The position numbers and the translations under genes are program-made. Positions 8,604 to 18,834 of a stretch of 42,300 nucleotides of DNA are shown here, piece by piece (the first letter of the stretch is position 1; each line of letters starts with the position of its first letter). Below the pieces are notes generated by a model. The model saw only the letters and a list, made by a program, of their open reading frames with translations, was not told the DNA's origin and searched no databases. The DNA lies in NCBI GenBank assembly GCA_015295985.1, contig DVDX01000042.1:1-42300 (forward strand), given 5' to 3'. Source of the DNA: Synechococcus sp. M44_DOE_062 (lineage in GTDB: Bacteria; Cyanobacteriota; Cyanobacteriia; Thermostichales; Thermostichaceae).

Positions 8604-9174
8604 ATGGCCGCTGCTCCGGTTCAGGTAGCTCCAACCGATCTTCCAATGGAGAAGCGGGTCTCTACTCTGCCCAAAACCCTTGCCGACTATCTGGCCAATC
8701 CGGTTGCCCAAACCGAATGGGTGGATGGCTGCATTGTAGAGAAAGTGGGGCAAACCTTAGGGCATGCCAAGATCCAAACCCGACTTCTCATCCGTTGGGC
8801 CGACTATGTCGAACATCAGCAATTGAGAGGCATGGTTTTGGTGGAGGCTCCCTGCCAAACGACAGGCAGAGTCAGAAGACCTGATGTTGCCTACCTATCT
8901 CCAGATTTGATCCAGCAATTTGGAGAGGATATTGCCATTCTGCTGCAGAGCTATCCCCTAATCGGAGAGATCCTCTCCCCAACCGACTCTGGAGAAGACA
9001 TTTTCTTGAAAGCCCAGGAGTATCTCAGCTCCGGTGCAATGGAAGTCTGGCTGGTTTTTCCCAAATTTTATCCAAACTCAGGATTGCTACCCTTGGCTAA
9101 CCGAACAGGAGACTGTCAAAAGCCAGGTTGTATTGCCCGGCTTTGAGATCCAAGTGGCCGATCTCCTTAGCTGA
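8604..9174 (+). pseudogene. Uma2-family (DUF820) nuclease-like gene, frameshifted
   Basis: The protein resembles the Uma2/DUF820 family, abundant in cyanobacteria and folded like restriction endonucleases. The N-terminal and middle parts are typical (WVDGCIVEK, RRPDVAYLSPD, GEILSPTDSGEDIFLKAQEYLSSGAMEVWLVFP in order). The frame that starts at ATG 8604 stops at 9146 with an atypical tail. The +1 frame instead reads YPWLTEQETVKS and then VVLPGFEIQVADLLS, the usual family C-terminus, ending at 9172-9174. Removing one T from the T5 run at 9055-9059 would join them, so I call a single-base frameshift. It lies inside the nitrate operon between nrtD and narB. It could also be a sequencing error, or a shortened but expressed 180-aa protein. 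Confidence 0.75.
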
Positions 9175-9248
9175 GAGACCCTTAACCTGATGGCCTATCG
9201 GGATCCAAAATGCAAGACAATGAGCCATCCTGGCAGGGATCCTAACTC

Positions 9249-11429
9249 GTGGTAACTGCAATGGAGCCGGAAAAAGCTGTCATCAAAACCCTATGTCCCT
9301 ACTGCGGCGTAGGGTGTGGATTGGAAGCGGTTGCAACAGCCTCAGGTGGCTGGAAAATGAGAGGCGACCGGGATCATCCTTCCAGCTTGGGGATGGTCTG
9401 TGTAAAGGGGGCCACGATCCTAGAGGCAGTTGGTCGGGATCGGCTGCTCTATCCCCTATTTCGGGAGAGCTTGGACCAGCCCTTTCGTCGCATTTCTTGG
9501 GATCAGGCTTTTGAGGAGATAGTTTCTCGGCTGCGCCGCCTCAAAGACAACCCCCACACCATAGCCATGTATGGATCGGGGCAGTTGCTCACTGAAGACT
9601 ACTACGTTGCTCAAAAGCTCATTAAGGGCTGCCTGGGAACCAACAATTTCGACACCAACTCGCGCCTGTGCATGTCCTCAGCCGTCTCGGCCTACACCCA
9701 ATCCCTGGGATCCGATGGCCCCCCCTGCTGCTATGAGGATCTCGATCTCTGCGATCTGGCTTTTCTGGTGGGCACCAACACGGCAGAGTGCCATCCCATT
9801 CTTTTTAATCGCTTGAAGAAGCGGCACAAGACCGGATCCCCCCTCAAAATAGGGGTAGTGGATCCCCGGCGCACTCAGACAGCAGAAGCTGCCGATCTCC
9901 ACTTAAAGATTCGCCCTGGTACGGATATCGATCTTTTCAATGGGATTGCCCATTTGCTGTTGAAGTGGGGATCAATGGCCACCGATTTTATCGAGGGCTG
10001 CACCCAAGGTTTTGCCGAATATGCAGCTTTGCTGGCCGATTATGAGCCGCAGATTGTAGCCCAGCGCTGTGGAATTGCAACCGAGGACTTGATCGAGGCG
10101 GCCAAGCTCTGGCAGGGATCCCAGAGGGTTCTCTCCCTTTGGTCGATGGGCCTAAACCAGTCCAGCGAGGGCACCGCCAAGATCACCAGCCTAATCAATC
10201 TCCATCTCCTAACTGGGCAAATTGGCCGACCGGGGACTGGCCCCTTTTCCTTGACCGGCCAGCCCAATGCCATGGGCGGTCGAGAAGCAGGGGGGTTATC
10301 CCATCTGCTGCCGGGATATCGGCTGGTGAGCCATCCGCAGCATCGAGCAGAGGTGGAGCAGGCTTGGGGCTTGCCCAGCGGCTCTATCTCCCCCCACCCA
10401 GGGCTGAGGGCCACCGAGATGATTGCCGCTCTGGAGACGGGATCCCTGCAATTCTTTTGGATTGTGGCCACCAATCCTTTGGTGAGCTTCCCCGATCTGG
10501 AACGGGTTAAAAAAGCCCTGAAAAAGTCTCCCTTTACTGTTTATCAAGAGGCTTATTACCCTACGGAAACGGCAGAATACGTCCATTTACTTTTGCCTGC
10601 CTGCCAGTGGAGCGAGAAAACCGGGGTGATGACCAATTCCGAGCGCAGGGTTACCCTTTGTCAAGCCTTTCGAGATCCCCCTGGCGAGGCCCGACCCGAT
10701 TGGGAGATCTTTGCTGAAGTGGGGCGCAGGTTGGACTTTGCAGCACCATTTTCCTTCCAAACAGCGGCAGAGGTTTATGCCGAATTTGCCGCCCTTACCG
10801 CAAATCGCCTCTGCGATCACTCCGGCCTCAGCCATGCCCTTTTGGCAGAACGAGGCCCTCAGCAATGGCCTTATCCCCAAGAAAGAGCCTCGGCTCCCCA
10901 TCCTGCTCGCCTCTACACAGATCTGCGTTTCCCGACCCCCGATGGCCGCGCCCGCTTTATCCCCCGTCATTCCCGTGGCTTAGCGGAGCCGCCCGATCCC
11001 CAGTTTCCCTACGTGTTAACCACCGGCAGGCTATACGGCCATTGGCACACCCAAACCCGCACCGGCAGGATTGAAAAAATCAGGCAAATGCACCCCCAAC
11101 CCTTTATTGAAATCCATCCTCGCGATGCAGAAAAACTGGGCATCCAAGATGGGGATTGGGTTCAAGTGCGTTCTGCCCGCGGACGGGCCTATTTCCCGGC
11201 CAAGATAACTGCCAACATTGCTCCCGGGACGCTATTTGTACCCATGCACTGGGGATCCCTCTGGGCAGAACAAGCTGAGTGTAATGCCCTCACCCACGAC
11301 ATCAGTTGCCCCGATTCCGGCCAGCCGGAATTAAAAGCCTGTGCCGTGGCTCTTGAGAAAGCCAATCCACCATCAAGAAATCCCCTCAGGTATCCTAACG
11401 GAGATTTCCATGGCTCTGTTTCAGTTTGA
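9249..11429 (+). CDS. narB: Ferredoxin-dependent assimilatory nitrate reductase
   Basis: NarB reduces nitrate to nitrite in the cytoplasm using a molybdenum bis-MGD cofactor and one [4Fe-4S] cluster. From GTG 9249 the product has 726 residues, the family length. Cluster ligands are C16-x2-C19-x3-C23 and C51 (in GMVCVKG), and the probable Mo ligand is C141 in SRLCMSS. The C-terminal molybdopterin dinucleotide-binding domain is seen around residues 585-700 ([34 protein letters not shown]). AGGGA at 9235-9239 is spaced correctly for the GTG; ATG 9261 in the same frame is the alternative start. It follows the Uma2 gene and overlaps narM by 20 bases. Confidence 0.96.
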   Translation: MVTAMEPEKAVIKTLCPYCGVGCGLEAVATASGGWKMRGDRDHPSSLGMVCVKGATILEAVGRDRLLYPLFRESLDQPFRRISWDQAFEEIVSRLRRLKDNPHTIAMYGSGQLLTEDYYVAQKLIKGCLGTNNFDTNSRLCMSSAVSAYTQSLGSDGPPCCYEDLDLCDLAFLVGTNTAECHPILFNRLKKRHKTGSPLKIGVVDPRRTQTAEAADLHLKIRPGTDIDLFNGIAHLLLKWGSMATDFIEGCTQGFAEYAALLADYEPQIVAQRCGIATEDLIEAAKLWQGSQRVLSLWSMGLNQSSEGTAKITSLINLHLLTGQIGRPGTGPFSLTGQPNAMGGREAGGLSHLLPGYRLVSHPQHRAEVEQAWGLPSGSISPHPGLRATEMIAALETGSLQFFWIVATNPLVSFPDLERVKKALKKSPFTVYQEAYYPTETAEYVHLLLPACQWSEKTGVMTNSERRVTLCQAFRDPPGEARPDWEIFAEVGRRLDFAAPFSFQTAAEVYAEFAALTANRLCDHSGLSHALLAERGPQQWPYPQERASAPHPARLYTDLRFPTPDGRARFIPRHSRGLAEPPDPQFPYVLTTGRLYGHWHTQTRTGRIEKIRQMHPQPFIEIHPRDAEKLGIQDGDWVQVRSARGRAYFPAKITANIAPGTLFVPMHWGSLWAEQAECNALTHDISCPDSGQPELKACAVALEKANPPSRNPLRYPNGDFHGSVSV

Positions 11430-11898
11430 ACAAGACTTTGCCGACTCTCTGCGATGCATTCCCATGAGCTTACGCCTGAAGCTGGATTTGTGCGGGATCA
11501 AGCTCAAGCTCCATCAATGGGCCAAGTTTCCCCTGGAAGAGAGGTGGAAGTGTGTTTACTGGCCCTCTGAATCTCCTCAAGACCTACAAGAGTTTCGTAG
11601 CTATCTACGTCAGTTAGTCCGCTCCACCTGCCACGAAGAGGTGCAAGAAATTCCCATTGATCCCCAGCCTGAGTGGCAAAACCCGCACCAGATCCCAACG
11701 GCTGTCCACCAAAAAACCCAAGACCTGGGGATCCAGCTTACCCTTGATTTCTGGAGAAATCTGCAGGATATCCAGAGGTTTGCCTTGCTTAAGTTAAGCC
11801 GCTCCCATCACGAAAACAAAAATTTCTTGCCCGCTCTGCAGGAGTTTGGCCTGAAGATGGCGAGGGACGGTGATAACAGCTATGGTCAACTCAGCTAA
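11410..11898 (+). CDS. narM: Nitrate reductase-associated protein NarM
   Basis: The 162-residue product begins [21 protein letters not shown] and contains [14 protein letters not shown], the hallmark of the cyanobacterial nitrate-reductase-associated (NarM) family. In Synechococcus elongatus narM is needed for active nitrate reductase, probably through maturation of NarB or its cofactor. The start at ATG 11410 has a GGAG site six bases upstream and lies within the last codons of narB, which implies translational coupling. It has no signal peptide and is cytoplasmic. It is the last gene of the operon; the next gene is convergent. Confidence 0.88.
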   Translation: MALFQFEQDFADSLRCIPMSLRLKLDLCGIKLKLHQWAKFPLEERWKCVYWPSESPQDLQEFRSYLRQLVRSTCHEEVQEIPIDPQPEWQNPHQIPTAVHQKTQDLGIQLTLDFWRNLQDIQRFALLKLSRSHHENKNFLPALQEFGLKMARDGDNSYGQLS

Positions 11899-11960
11899 GG
11901 ATGGGACAGGGCTAAAAGTAGGATGGCATGGGGATAGACCTTGAGAGGAATAAGGTGGAG

Positions 11961-13493
11961 TTATGAGGGAGCTGCTGCGGCTTGTCGCCCCAAGACCCAT
12001 TCCACCAAGGTGCGCACTCCATAGCCGGTGGCCCCTTTGTTGTTATAGCCTGCATCCTTCTCTGTCCAAACAGGGCCTGCTATATCCAGGTGGGCCCAAG
12101 GGGTTTTCTCCACAAACTGCTTCAGGAACAGAGCAGCGGTGATGGATCCCCCTGAGCGGGGGCCGGTGTTTTTCATGTCGGCCACAATGGAGCTGAGCCC
12201 CTCGAAGTAGCCTTCCTCCAGCGGCAGGCGCCAGATTTTTTCGCCGGAAAGGTTGGCAGCCTGCTGTAGCTCCTGGGCTAGCGTCTCATCTGGGGTGAAC
12301 AAGCCGGCAATTTCTTCTCCTAGGGCAATCACACAAGCACCGGTTAGGGTAGCCAGATCGAGGATGGCATCAACGCCCAGCTTTTCTGCAAACACCAGGG
12401 CATCCGCCAAGGTGAGGCGACCTTCTGCATCGGTGTTGTTGACCTCGATGGTCTTTTGGTTAGAGGCGGTGAGGATATCCCCTGGGTGGATGGCATGGCC
12501 GCTGATCATGTTTTCCGTGGCAGCGACGATGAAGTGCAGTTCCACTTGCGGCTTAAGGGCAGCTAAGGCCCGTGCAGCTCCCAAAACTGCCGCTGCTCCC
12601 CCCATGTCGGTTTTCATCATGGCGATGCTGCGGGAGTCGGTTTTGATGTTTAACCCGCCGGAATCAAAGGTCAGCCCCTTACCCACCAGCGCCAATTTGG
12701 TGACGGGATCCCCTTGTGCCGGCTTATAGGTGAGGTGGATAAATTGAGGCGGCAGATCAGAGGCTTTGGCCACACCCAAGAAAGCCCCCATCCCCAGAGC
12801 TTCGCATTCTTCCTGTCCCAAAATTTCCACCTCTAGGCCGTATTCCTGAGCCAGTTGGCGGGCAGTATCGGCCAGGGCAAGAGGAGTCACAATGTTGGCG
12901 GGGGCAGCCACCAATTCCCGAGCCAAGATGGTTCCTGCCGCCATCTCAATAGCTCGCTGCAACGCGGCTTCGTAGTTGGGGCGATCCTGAGCCAAACCCG
13001 GCACCAAGAGGGTTACCTCCTGCACAGAAAAGCTGTTTTCCTCTTCCCCTTTGGCTGAGGATTTAAACCGATTGTCCCGGTGTGCCACCAGTAGACAGGC
13101 TTCGGCCACTGCCTGAACCACGCGCACCCGATCCAACCCCGTCTCCGGCAAAGACAGCATCACCTGCTTGGCTTTTAAGCTGTGAGCCTGGCGCAGGCCG
13201 TTGGCTGTGGCCCGTCGTAGGGCTTCCAGGGTTAGAGCGGCGGGATCCCCCAGCCCCACCAACACCAGTTTGCGGATCTCTCCTGTCAGGCGCAGGGCGA
13301 CACTGCTATTCGGCTTCCCCTGAAACCCCTGCTCCTGGACGGTTTCCGCCACCAGCCCCGACCACACCTTTTCATCCCAAGAGGCGATCTCAGGGGGCAG
13401 AGGAAAGCGACCATTCCCGCCGGAAGCGGCAAAGCAATAAACCAGAGCACATTCCCCTTGAGTGAGTGGCGGCTCGCTAAGATGAAGCTGCAT
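11961..13493 (-). CDS. pepA: Leucyl aminopeptidase (M17 family)
   Basis: PepA removes N-terminal residues from peptides in the cytoplasm using two metal ions. I place the start at the ATG whose first base is 13493 because AAGGA lies six bases upstream and the frame above it lacks family similarity. The product has 510 residues, normal for M17. The catalytic domain shows [27 protein letters not shown] and the family signature [14 protein letters not shown] at about residue 351. The N-terminal macro-like domain is present. It lies downstream of a FIST-domain gene on the same strand, with 80 bases between them. Confidence 0.94.
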   Translation of the reverse strand: MQLHLSEPPLTQGECALVYCFAASGGNGRFPLPPEIASWDEKVWSGLVAETVQEQGFQGKPNSSVALRLTGEIRKLVLVGLGDPAALTLEALRRATANGLRQAHSLKAKQVMLSLPETGLDRVRVVQAVAEACLLVAHRDNRFKSSAKGEEENSFSVQEVTLLVPGLAQDRPNYEAALQRAIEMAAGTILARELVAAPANIVTPLALADTARQLAQEYGLEVEILGQEECEALGMGAFLGVAKASDLPPQFIHLTYKPAQGDPVTKLALVGKGLTFDSGGLNIKTDSRSIAMMKTDMGGAAAVLGAARALAALKPQVELHFIVAATENMISGHAIHPGDILTASNQKTIEVNNTDAEGRLTLADALVFAEKLGVDAILDLATLTGACVIALGEEIAGLFTPDETLAQELQQAANLSGEKIWRLPLEEGYFEGLSSIVADMKNTGPRSGGSITAALFLKQFVEKTPWAHLDIAGPVWTEKDAGYNNKGATGYGVRTLVEWVLGRQAAAAPS

Positions 13494-13573
13494 GAGAAAT
13501 CCTTGACCAAGCTGTCGACACGGGATCCTCAGTCTATCCAATTTCGCCGGCTCTTGGGGCGAGGGATCCCTCC

Positions 13574-14899
13574 CTAGTGGGCGGGCCGGAAGATCCCGAA
13601 GCAGGAAGTGTAGCCGTGCAAAAAGGTGGATCCCCCAACGGGGCCGATCTCGCCATTGCAAAAGAACCCCCCCAAGGGTAACTCCCCAAGCAATTCCCGA
13701 AACCGTCGCGAGTCAAAGTCGGGGGTGCCGTACAGCCCTTTTCCCCGCCCCAAACAGGAGAACATCAATGCCCCGCAGGGATCCAGCCTCGGTTGAGAGG
13801 AGCTTTGCCTCAAGTTGCGCTCGGCGCAATAGCGGCTGAGGGCCCAGCGCAGATCTTCTGCGGAAGTCTGGGCATCCCGCAGATGAAATTGCACCGTCTG
13901 GCCAGGGCGCACCCGATCCCCAATGGCCAGCGCCCCCACACGCGGATCCACGCCCAAGATCACGCGAATGAGGAAATCTCCCGGCGTCGGCTCCGACTTG
14001 AACTCATCCATCAGCAGGCCGATGAAGAGAGAGTGGCGGGCCAATCGCTGATCCACCGGACTGAGCCGCTCTGCCAAGTCCTGCAAAACCGACAGAGGAG
14101 GGCGACCCTCCAAGCCGAGAATCACATTCCCCTCTGCTTCCGTCACCCGCAAGGGATCTCCAATGGGGCGACACCCTTGGGCCACCACTGCATCCAGCAC
14201 CACATTGCCGTAGAGCGCCAACCCCACCGTCCCTTCTCGGTACAGCTCCCGCCGAGGTGTGGAGGTACGCGCATCCAGCAAAAATAGGGCGTTGCCTCGA
14301 GGGCCGCGGCCCCCACTGGCCAATCCCCCCACTTTGACGGATCCCGGATAGGCGAAATCCAACCCCTGCAGCAGCTCTGAGATGCCAGAGGAAAATCCAT
14401 CGGCCAAGAGCAGAAAATGGGGCTTGCTCTGCGGCGGAACTCCAACACAATCGATCCAAGCAGAAGGAGCCGCATCCAAGTCCGGCAATTGGTTCCCCCG
14501 CAGATGAAAAGGATGCAGCACCACTTCCGGCATGACTGCCAAAGACAAGGAGAGAGCCGGGCCATCCTCAATTTCATGCCCCCCACCCACAATGCCACCG
14601 CCGGAGCAGCCAATCAAAACGTCCACCTCCAGCAGCTCCGACAGCAACGGCAACACCCGGATGTATTCGCTGGCAAAGGCCGCCGACACAAACAAAACCC
14701 CCAAGTTGGGCCGCAGCGGCTGAGAGGGAACATACCCCGTCAGCAGCCCCGGCAAGCCACTGGATCCCACCGTCTGCACCTGCCGACTTAGGGCGCTCTT
14801 CAGTTGCGCTGCCTGAAGCTTTGCCTTGGCTTCCTCCACCACCTGCCGCAGAGCCGCTTCTAGGGAAGGGAGCTGGGAGAGCGCGTTCACCCACTGCAT
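13574..14899 (-). CDS. FIST-domain sensory protein
   Basis: The 441-residue protein has the FIST_N plus FIST_C arrangement, thought to be a ligand-binding sensor module (F-box and intracellular signal transduction). The N-terminal part includes [19 protein letters not shown] and the C-terminal part ends in [28 protein letters not shown], the typical FIST_C Gly-rich loop region. There is no attached kinase, methyl-accepting or cyclase domain and no membrane segment, so the output partner is unknown. The start has AGGA eight bases upstream. It lies upstream of pepA on the same strand, which may mean co-transcription. Amino-acid binding has been proposed for FIST domains but is not shown here. 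Confidence 0.82.
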   Translation of the reverse strand: MQWVNALSQLPSLEAALRQVVEEAKAKLQAAQLKSALSRQVQTVGSSGLPGLLTGYVPSQPLRPNLGVLFVSAAFASEYIRVLPLLSELLEVDVLIGCSGGGIVGGGHEIEDGPALSLSLAVMPEVVLHPFHLRGNQLPDLDAAPSAWIDCVGVPPQSKPHFLLLADGFSSGISELLQGLDFAYPGSVKVGGLASGGRGPRGNALFLLDARTSTPRRELYREGTVGLALYGNVVLDAVVAQGCRPIGDPLRVTEAEGNVILGLEGRPPLSVLQDLAERLSPVDQRLARHSLFIGLLMDEFKSEPTPGDFLIRVILGVDPRVGALAIGDRVRPGQTVQFHLRDAQTSAEDLRWALSRYCAERNLRQSSSQPRLDPCGALMFSCLGRGKGLYGTPDFDSRRFRELLGELPLGGFFCNGEIGPVGGSTFLHGYTSCFGIFRPAH

Positions 14900-14991
14900 C
14901 GGCGTGTTCCTACGGTCTGGAGTGTGCTGTCTTTAGGCTAGCAATTTATGGCCAGGCTGGCTGTTCTGCACCATCTCTGTTCAAGACAGGA

Positions 14992-16707
14992 TCAGGGTAG
15001 ATAGGGCCGGGGATCCACAGGTGCCCCACCGCCGGGGCGGACTTCAAAGTGCAGATGCGGCCCTGTGCTCCAGCCGGTGCTGCCGCGGCTCATGATCGTC
15101 TGCCCTTGCTGCACGTACTGGCCTGTGGAAGCATAAATCTGATGGCCGTGGGCGTAGCGAGTAACAATTCCGTTGGGATGGCGGATATCCACCCGATTGC
15201 CGTAGCCATCCCCGGCATTCCCCGCAAAGATCACCACTCCCTCCTGAACGGCTACAATAGGGGATCCCACGGGGCCAGGAATATCTACCCCCGCATGAAA
15301 GCGACCGCGACGGTAGCCAAAGCCAGAGGTGATTTGCCCGGAGACCGGCCAGATAAACCCACTGCTGCGGGCCTGAGGAGGAGCTGGAGGAGGCGCTGGC
15401 CGAGCTTGTGGCTGGCTCTGAGCTCGTCGGGCAGGAGCAGGGGTGGGCTGCATACCCGGCGCTGGAATCGTAAGGCGTTGGCCAATGCGCAGCCAATGGG
15501 GATTGCGTAAGTTGTTGGCTTGAATAATAGACCGCTGAGTTACCCCGTAGCGGGCGGCGATCCGTTCGATGGTGTCACCGGCTCCAACCGTGTGGGTCAG
15601 GGATCCACCGACCAAGAGGGCTTGCCGTTCTTGTTCCATCCGCTGGACCCGGCGTTGCTGCTCGGCCTGTAATCGGGCTTGGGCTTCGGCTTGGCGTTGG
15701 GCTTCCTCTTCCTGCCGACGGCGCTCTTCCTCTTCGCGAGCTTTCTGGGCAGCGATCATCTCCTTCTGACGCTGGATCAACTCGCCCACATCGCCGGGGA
15801 TGAGCAGGCGTTGGCCAATGCGCAGATATTCCGGGCGCTCCAGGGGAGTCGCTTCGATGATCCGCTGCTGGGGAACTTGGTAGCGGTTGGCAATGTCCTC
15901 CAGCGTGTCTCCCTGCTTGACGGTGTAGATCAATCCCGGTTGGCTGGGGATCAGCAGCTTCTGCCCCGGCTTCAGCTCAGTACTGGCCTGAATACCATTG
16001 GAGACGGTAATGGCAGCCGCGTCGAGCTGATACATTTGGGTCAGTTGCCAGAGGGTTTCCCCCGGCTGAATTTCATGCTCCAGAATGCCTCTAGGCCCTT
16101 CTCCTGTCGGGATCCGTCCTTCTGCAAAAGCTTGGCGCAGTTGCTCCTTTTTCTGCTCGTAGTTTTGCTGTAGAGCGCCAGATAGCGTATGCACCGAGGG
16201 CGGGATTGGCTCTACAGCCGGAGACAGGGATCCCCAAGGGTGGCGGCTCAACTGTCGCTGCTGTAGGGTGGCGACCCCAGCCAAGCCCAGCATCAGCAAA
16301 AGCCCAGTAGCCCAAACCGGATATCCCCGACGCGCAGGAGCAGGATCCCCAGCCTCCGGATGAGCCGTCTCAGCCTCGGTCGGGCACCTGGGGGTGTCCG
16401 GCTGCAGCTCCGGCATCTGCTCTTCCCAGGCTTCTACGCCGGGATCCGCCTCCAGCTTTAGAAACCACACCAGGCCCGTCAAGCTGAGGGAGAGAGCCAA
16501 ACCGACCCATCCTGGCTTTGACTGCCCAGAGAGAGGGGCTGGAGTCCACTCCAGAAGACCAGCTTCCTCGGCAGATGAATCCGGAGAAGTCCAGGACTGT
16601 TCTGAAGGGATCCCCTTTGGGGGTGGGGGGAAAAGGGTGCTCACGGCAGCACCGCGGAAATCCAGCTCCCCCTTTTGGGGACTTGGGAAAGTGGGTTTTA
16701 AAGGCAT
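14992..16707 (-). CDS. LysM-M23 murein endopeptidase, membrane-anchored
   Basis: The 571-residue product probably acts on peptidoglycan in the periplasm. An N-terminal Pro-rich cytoplasmic part is followed by two hydrophobic segments (around residues 65-85 and 130-150). Three LysM peptidoglycan-binding repeats follow: HEIQPGETLWQL, YTVKQGDTLEDIANRYQV and HTVGAGDTIERIAARYGV. An Arg/Glu/Gln-rich coiled coil (about residues 310-365) separates repeats two and three. A Pro/Ala linker leads to an M23 LytM-type domain with HAGVDIPG, YAHGHQIY and the zinc motif HLHFEV. All zinc-binding residues of M23 (H-x3-D and HxH) are visible, so it looks catalytically competent. An in-frame GTG at 16713 is an alternative start. 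Confidence 0.87.
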   Translation of the reverse strand: MPLKPTFPSPQKGELDFRGAAVSTLFPPPPKGIPSEQSWTSPDSSAEEAGLLEWTPAPLSGQSKPGWVGLALSLSLTGLVWFLKLEADPGVEAWEEQMPELQPDTPRCPTEAETAHPEAGDPAPARRGYPVWATGLLLMLGLAGVATLQQRQLSRHPWGSLSPAVEPIPPSVHTLSGALQQNYEQKKEQLRQAFAEGRIPTGEGPRGILEHEIQPGETLWQLTQMYQLDAAAITVSNGIQASTELKPGQKLLIPSQPGLIYTVKQGDTLEDIANRYQVPQQRIIEATPLERPEYLRIGQRLLIPGDVGELIQRQKEMIAAQKAREEEERRRQEEEAQRQAEAQARLQAEQQRRVQRMEQERQALLVGGSLTHTVGAGDTIERIAARYGVTQRSIIQANNLRNPHWLRIGQRLTIPAPGMQPTPAPARRAQSQPQARPAPPPAPPQARSSGFIWPVSGQITSGFGYRRGRFHAGVDIPGPVGSPIVAVQEGVVIFAGNAGDGYGNRVDIRHPNGIVTRYAHGHQIYASTGQYVQQGQTIMSRGSTGWSTGPHLHFEVRPGGGAPVDPRPYLP

Positions 16708-16713
16708 CCTCAC

Positions 16714-17047
16714 ACCAACAGGTTGACACTAGAGTGCAAGAGAAGAAGATGTCAAAATGAGGGACACAAGCCCCTTGCCGCCGAGCACCACTGAGGTGAC
16801 CCAAGCCAGAGTGGAGTTCGCTAATGAACAGGCTGACTCACACTCAGGTTAGAGTACCGTAGTCAACAAATCTAGACAAGTCTTGGCAGATAATTTCAGC
16901 CAAAATGCTTGCCTCACAATGGTTCCAGCCCTTGGCTCCTTGAGATTTTGTCGAGCCTTATCCGATTTAGGACAAAATGTGCCATCGTACCTTTTTGGAA
17001 GACAAGGCCTGTTTTGCTGTAGCTGAAACTACAAACTAGGGACATCA
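16714..17047. other. Divergent intergenic region of 334 bases
   Basis: This stretch separates the M23 gene (leftward) and cysS (rightward) and must hold both promoters. I see no open frame of substance and no RNA gene. The only clear structure is an inverted repeat, ATTTTGTC at 16945-16952 and GACAAAAT at 16971-16978, listed separately. Confidence 0.5.
16945..16978. promoter_or_regulatory. Inverted repeat upstream of cysS
   Basis: Perfect 8-bp arms ATTTTGTC and GACAAAAT are separated by 18 bases, about 70 bases before the cysS start. The AT-rich arms and spacing could be an operator for a dimeric or looping regulator. No T-run follows, so it does not look like a terminator. Confidence 0.35.
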
Positions 17048-18655
17048 ATGGATTTGGTTGTCTACAACACATTGACTCGCCGCAAGGAAGTGTTTCAGCC
17101 GCTGGCAGCAGGTGGATCTCAACCCGTTTCCGTCGGCGATTCCCAAGGATCCGCAGCTCCGGTTGCGGGGGAGAAGCCCCTGGTGCGTATGTATGTCTGT
17201 GGTGTAACGGTTTACGACCTCTGCCACCTCGGCCATGCGCGTACCTACGTGGTTTGGGACATGGTGCGTCGCTACTTGGAGTGGCGTGGCTACCGGGTGA
17301 GGTATGTGCAGAACTTTACCGATGTGGATGACAAGATCCTCAAGCGGGCGTTGGAACGTGGCGAATCGATGCAGGCGGTGGCAGAACGCTTCATCGCCGA
17401 GTATTTCCAGGATATGGATCGCCTGAACATTAAGCGAGCCGATCTCTACCCGAGGGCAACCCAATCGCTGCAAGCCATGTTCCAGTTGATCCAATCTTTG
17501 GAGCTCAAAGGCTTTGCCTACCGAGTGCGGGATCCCATTCGACACCAGATCGACCCGTCTTCCTTCCGGCAAGCGGGGCACCAGCCGGAGACCCCTGCCT
17601 CTGTTCAGTACTCCGTTTACTACTCTGTCCGCAAGTTCCCGGATTACGGCCAGCTGTCCGGTCGCAAGCTAGAGGAGATGGAGGCGGGAGCCAGTGGCCG
17701 GGTGGGAGAAGAAGGAGCCGACAAACAGGATCCCTTCGACTTTGCCCTTTGGAAAGCGGCCCCCCCTTCCGAGCCGGGGTTTGCCTCCCCTTGGGGTTGG
17801 GGGCGACCGGGCTGGCACATCGAATGTTCCGCCATGGTGCGAGAGACCCTAGGAGATCACATCGACATTCACGCCGGCGGGGCAGATTTGATTTTCCCCC
17901 ACCACGAAAATGAGCTGGCCCAATCGGAGCCGATCACCGGCAAGCCGATGGCCAAATACTGGATGCACAACGGCTTTCTCAACATCAACGGCGAGAAAAT
18001 GTCCAAATCTCTGGGCAACTTCACCACCCTCCGGCAAGCCCTCGCCATCTATCACCCCATGGCCTTGCGGCTGTTCCTGTTGCAGACCCACTACCGCAGC
18101 CCAATTGACCTCACCGAGGCAGCCATGCAGGCAGCTAGCCGTGGCTGGGAAACCCTCCAGAAAGGGATCCACTGCGCCCAGCAATTCTGCAAAGGAGAAA
18201 AGGGATCCCCTGAGGCTGAGGCAATGCAAGCCTTTCAAGCTGCCATGGACGATGATTTTGGCACCCCCGGAGCGCTGGCTGTTGCCTTTGAATTGGCCAA
18301 AGAACTCACCCGCGAACACAACCTGTTCACCCATCAAGGCCAAACTCACCTGGAGCCCCAGGCCCTGAGGCAAAAAAGCGCCGCCCTGCTGGAGATTTTG
18401 GCTACTTTGGGATTCTGTTGGCCTGAAGTCATTGGCTACGAGGAAATCCACTTGGCTGCAGGTTCAGCTTTTAAGGTAGAAACAGTACAAACACAAATCG
18501 AAGCTGAGCAGATCGAGGAGCTGATTGCGCAGCGCTCGGCAGCCCGTAAGGCGAAAAACTTTTCAGAGGCAGATCGCATTCGGGATCAGTTGAAAGCCCT
18601 CGGTATCACCCTTATCGATCAAAAAGATGGCACCACCCGTTGGCTGCGAGAATAG
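17048..18655 (+). CDS. cysS: Cysteinyl-tRNA synthetase
   Basis: CysS charges tRNA-Cys with cysteine in the cytoplasm. The class I motifs are present: HLGHA (H60-H63, the HIGH box) and KMSKS (K317-S321). Zinc-binding residues are indicated by [18 protein letters not shown] and HHENELAQ. The 535-residue product is about 50-60 residues longer than usual. The extra sequence is near residues 19-44 (Gly/Ser/Ala/Val-rich, between [11 protein letters not shown] and VRMYVCG), in a charged insert around 164-185, and in a Glu/Gly-rich stretch near 215-228. The core is intact, so these are probably surface loops. Confidence 0.94.
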   Translation: MDLVVYNTLTRRKEVFQPLAAGGSQPVSVGDSQGSAAPVAGEKPLVRMYVCGVTVYDLCHLGHARTYVVWDMVRRYLEWRGYRVRYVQNFTDVDDKILKRALERGESMQAVAERFIAEYFQDMDRLNIKRADLYPRATQSLQAMFQLIQSLELKGFAYRVRDPIRHQIDPSSFRQAGHQPETPASVQYSVYYSVRKFPDYGQLSGRKLEEMEAGASGRVGEEGADKQDPFDFALWKAAPPSEPGFASPWGWGRPGWHIECSAMVRETLGDHIDIHAGGADLIFPHHENELAQSEPITGKPMAKYWMHNGFLNINGEKMSKSLGNFTTLRQALAIYHPMALRLFLLQTHYRSPIDLTEAAMQAASRGWETLQKGIHCAQQFCKGEKGSPEAEAMQAFQAAMDDDFGTPGALAVAFELAKELTREHNLFTHQGQTHLEPQALRQKSAALLEILATLGFCWPEVIGYEEIHLAAGSAFKVETVQTQIEAEQIEELIAQRSAARKAKNFSEADRIRDQLKALGITLIDQKDGTTRWLRE

Positions 18656-18678
18656 GGGTTGAGGAGCACTTCTCAGAC

Positions 18679-18700
18679 CTATAGTCACTTCAAGTCAAGA
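18679..18700. repeat. Solo copy of an IS630-like terminal repeat
   Basis: CTATAGTCACTTCAAGTC closely matches both ends of the miniature element at 41995-42158, which begin TATAGTCGTTTC and (on the other strand) TATAGTCATTTC. No matching second end is visible nearby, so this looks like a relic of an excised or decayed copy. Confidence 0.4.
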
Positions 18701-18799
18701 GTGAAACTGTCCCGTTGCCTTTCTCTTCCTTGGGCCGGGGGTGGTTGCGGAAGCGGCGCAGAGCAGTCGGGAAGTGTCTTAACCTAACTTGTAACCATA

Positions 18800-18830
18800 A
18801 AAGTGAGCCCGTTGGTTGGGCTATCACTTT
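18800..18830. terminator. Bidirectional hairpin terminator between cysS and the ABC transporter
   Basis: AAAGTGA-GCCC pairs with GGGC-TA-TCACTTT around a 7-base loop (18811-18817), with a 2-base bulge. On the minus strand the stem ends in TTTTAT, right after the stop of the ATPase gene. It lies between convergent genes and would serve both. Confidence 0.72.
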
Positions 18831-18834
18831 CAGC

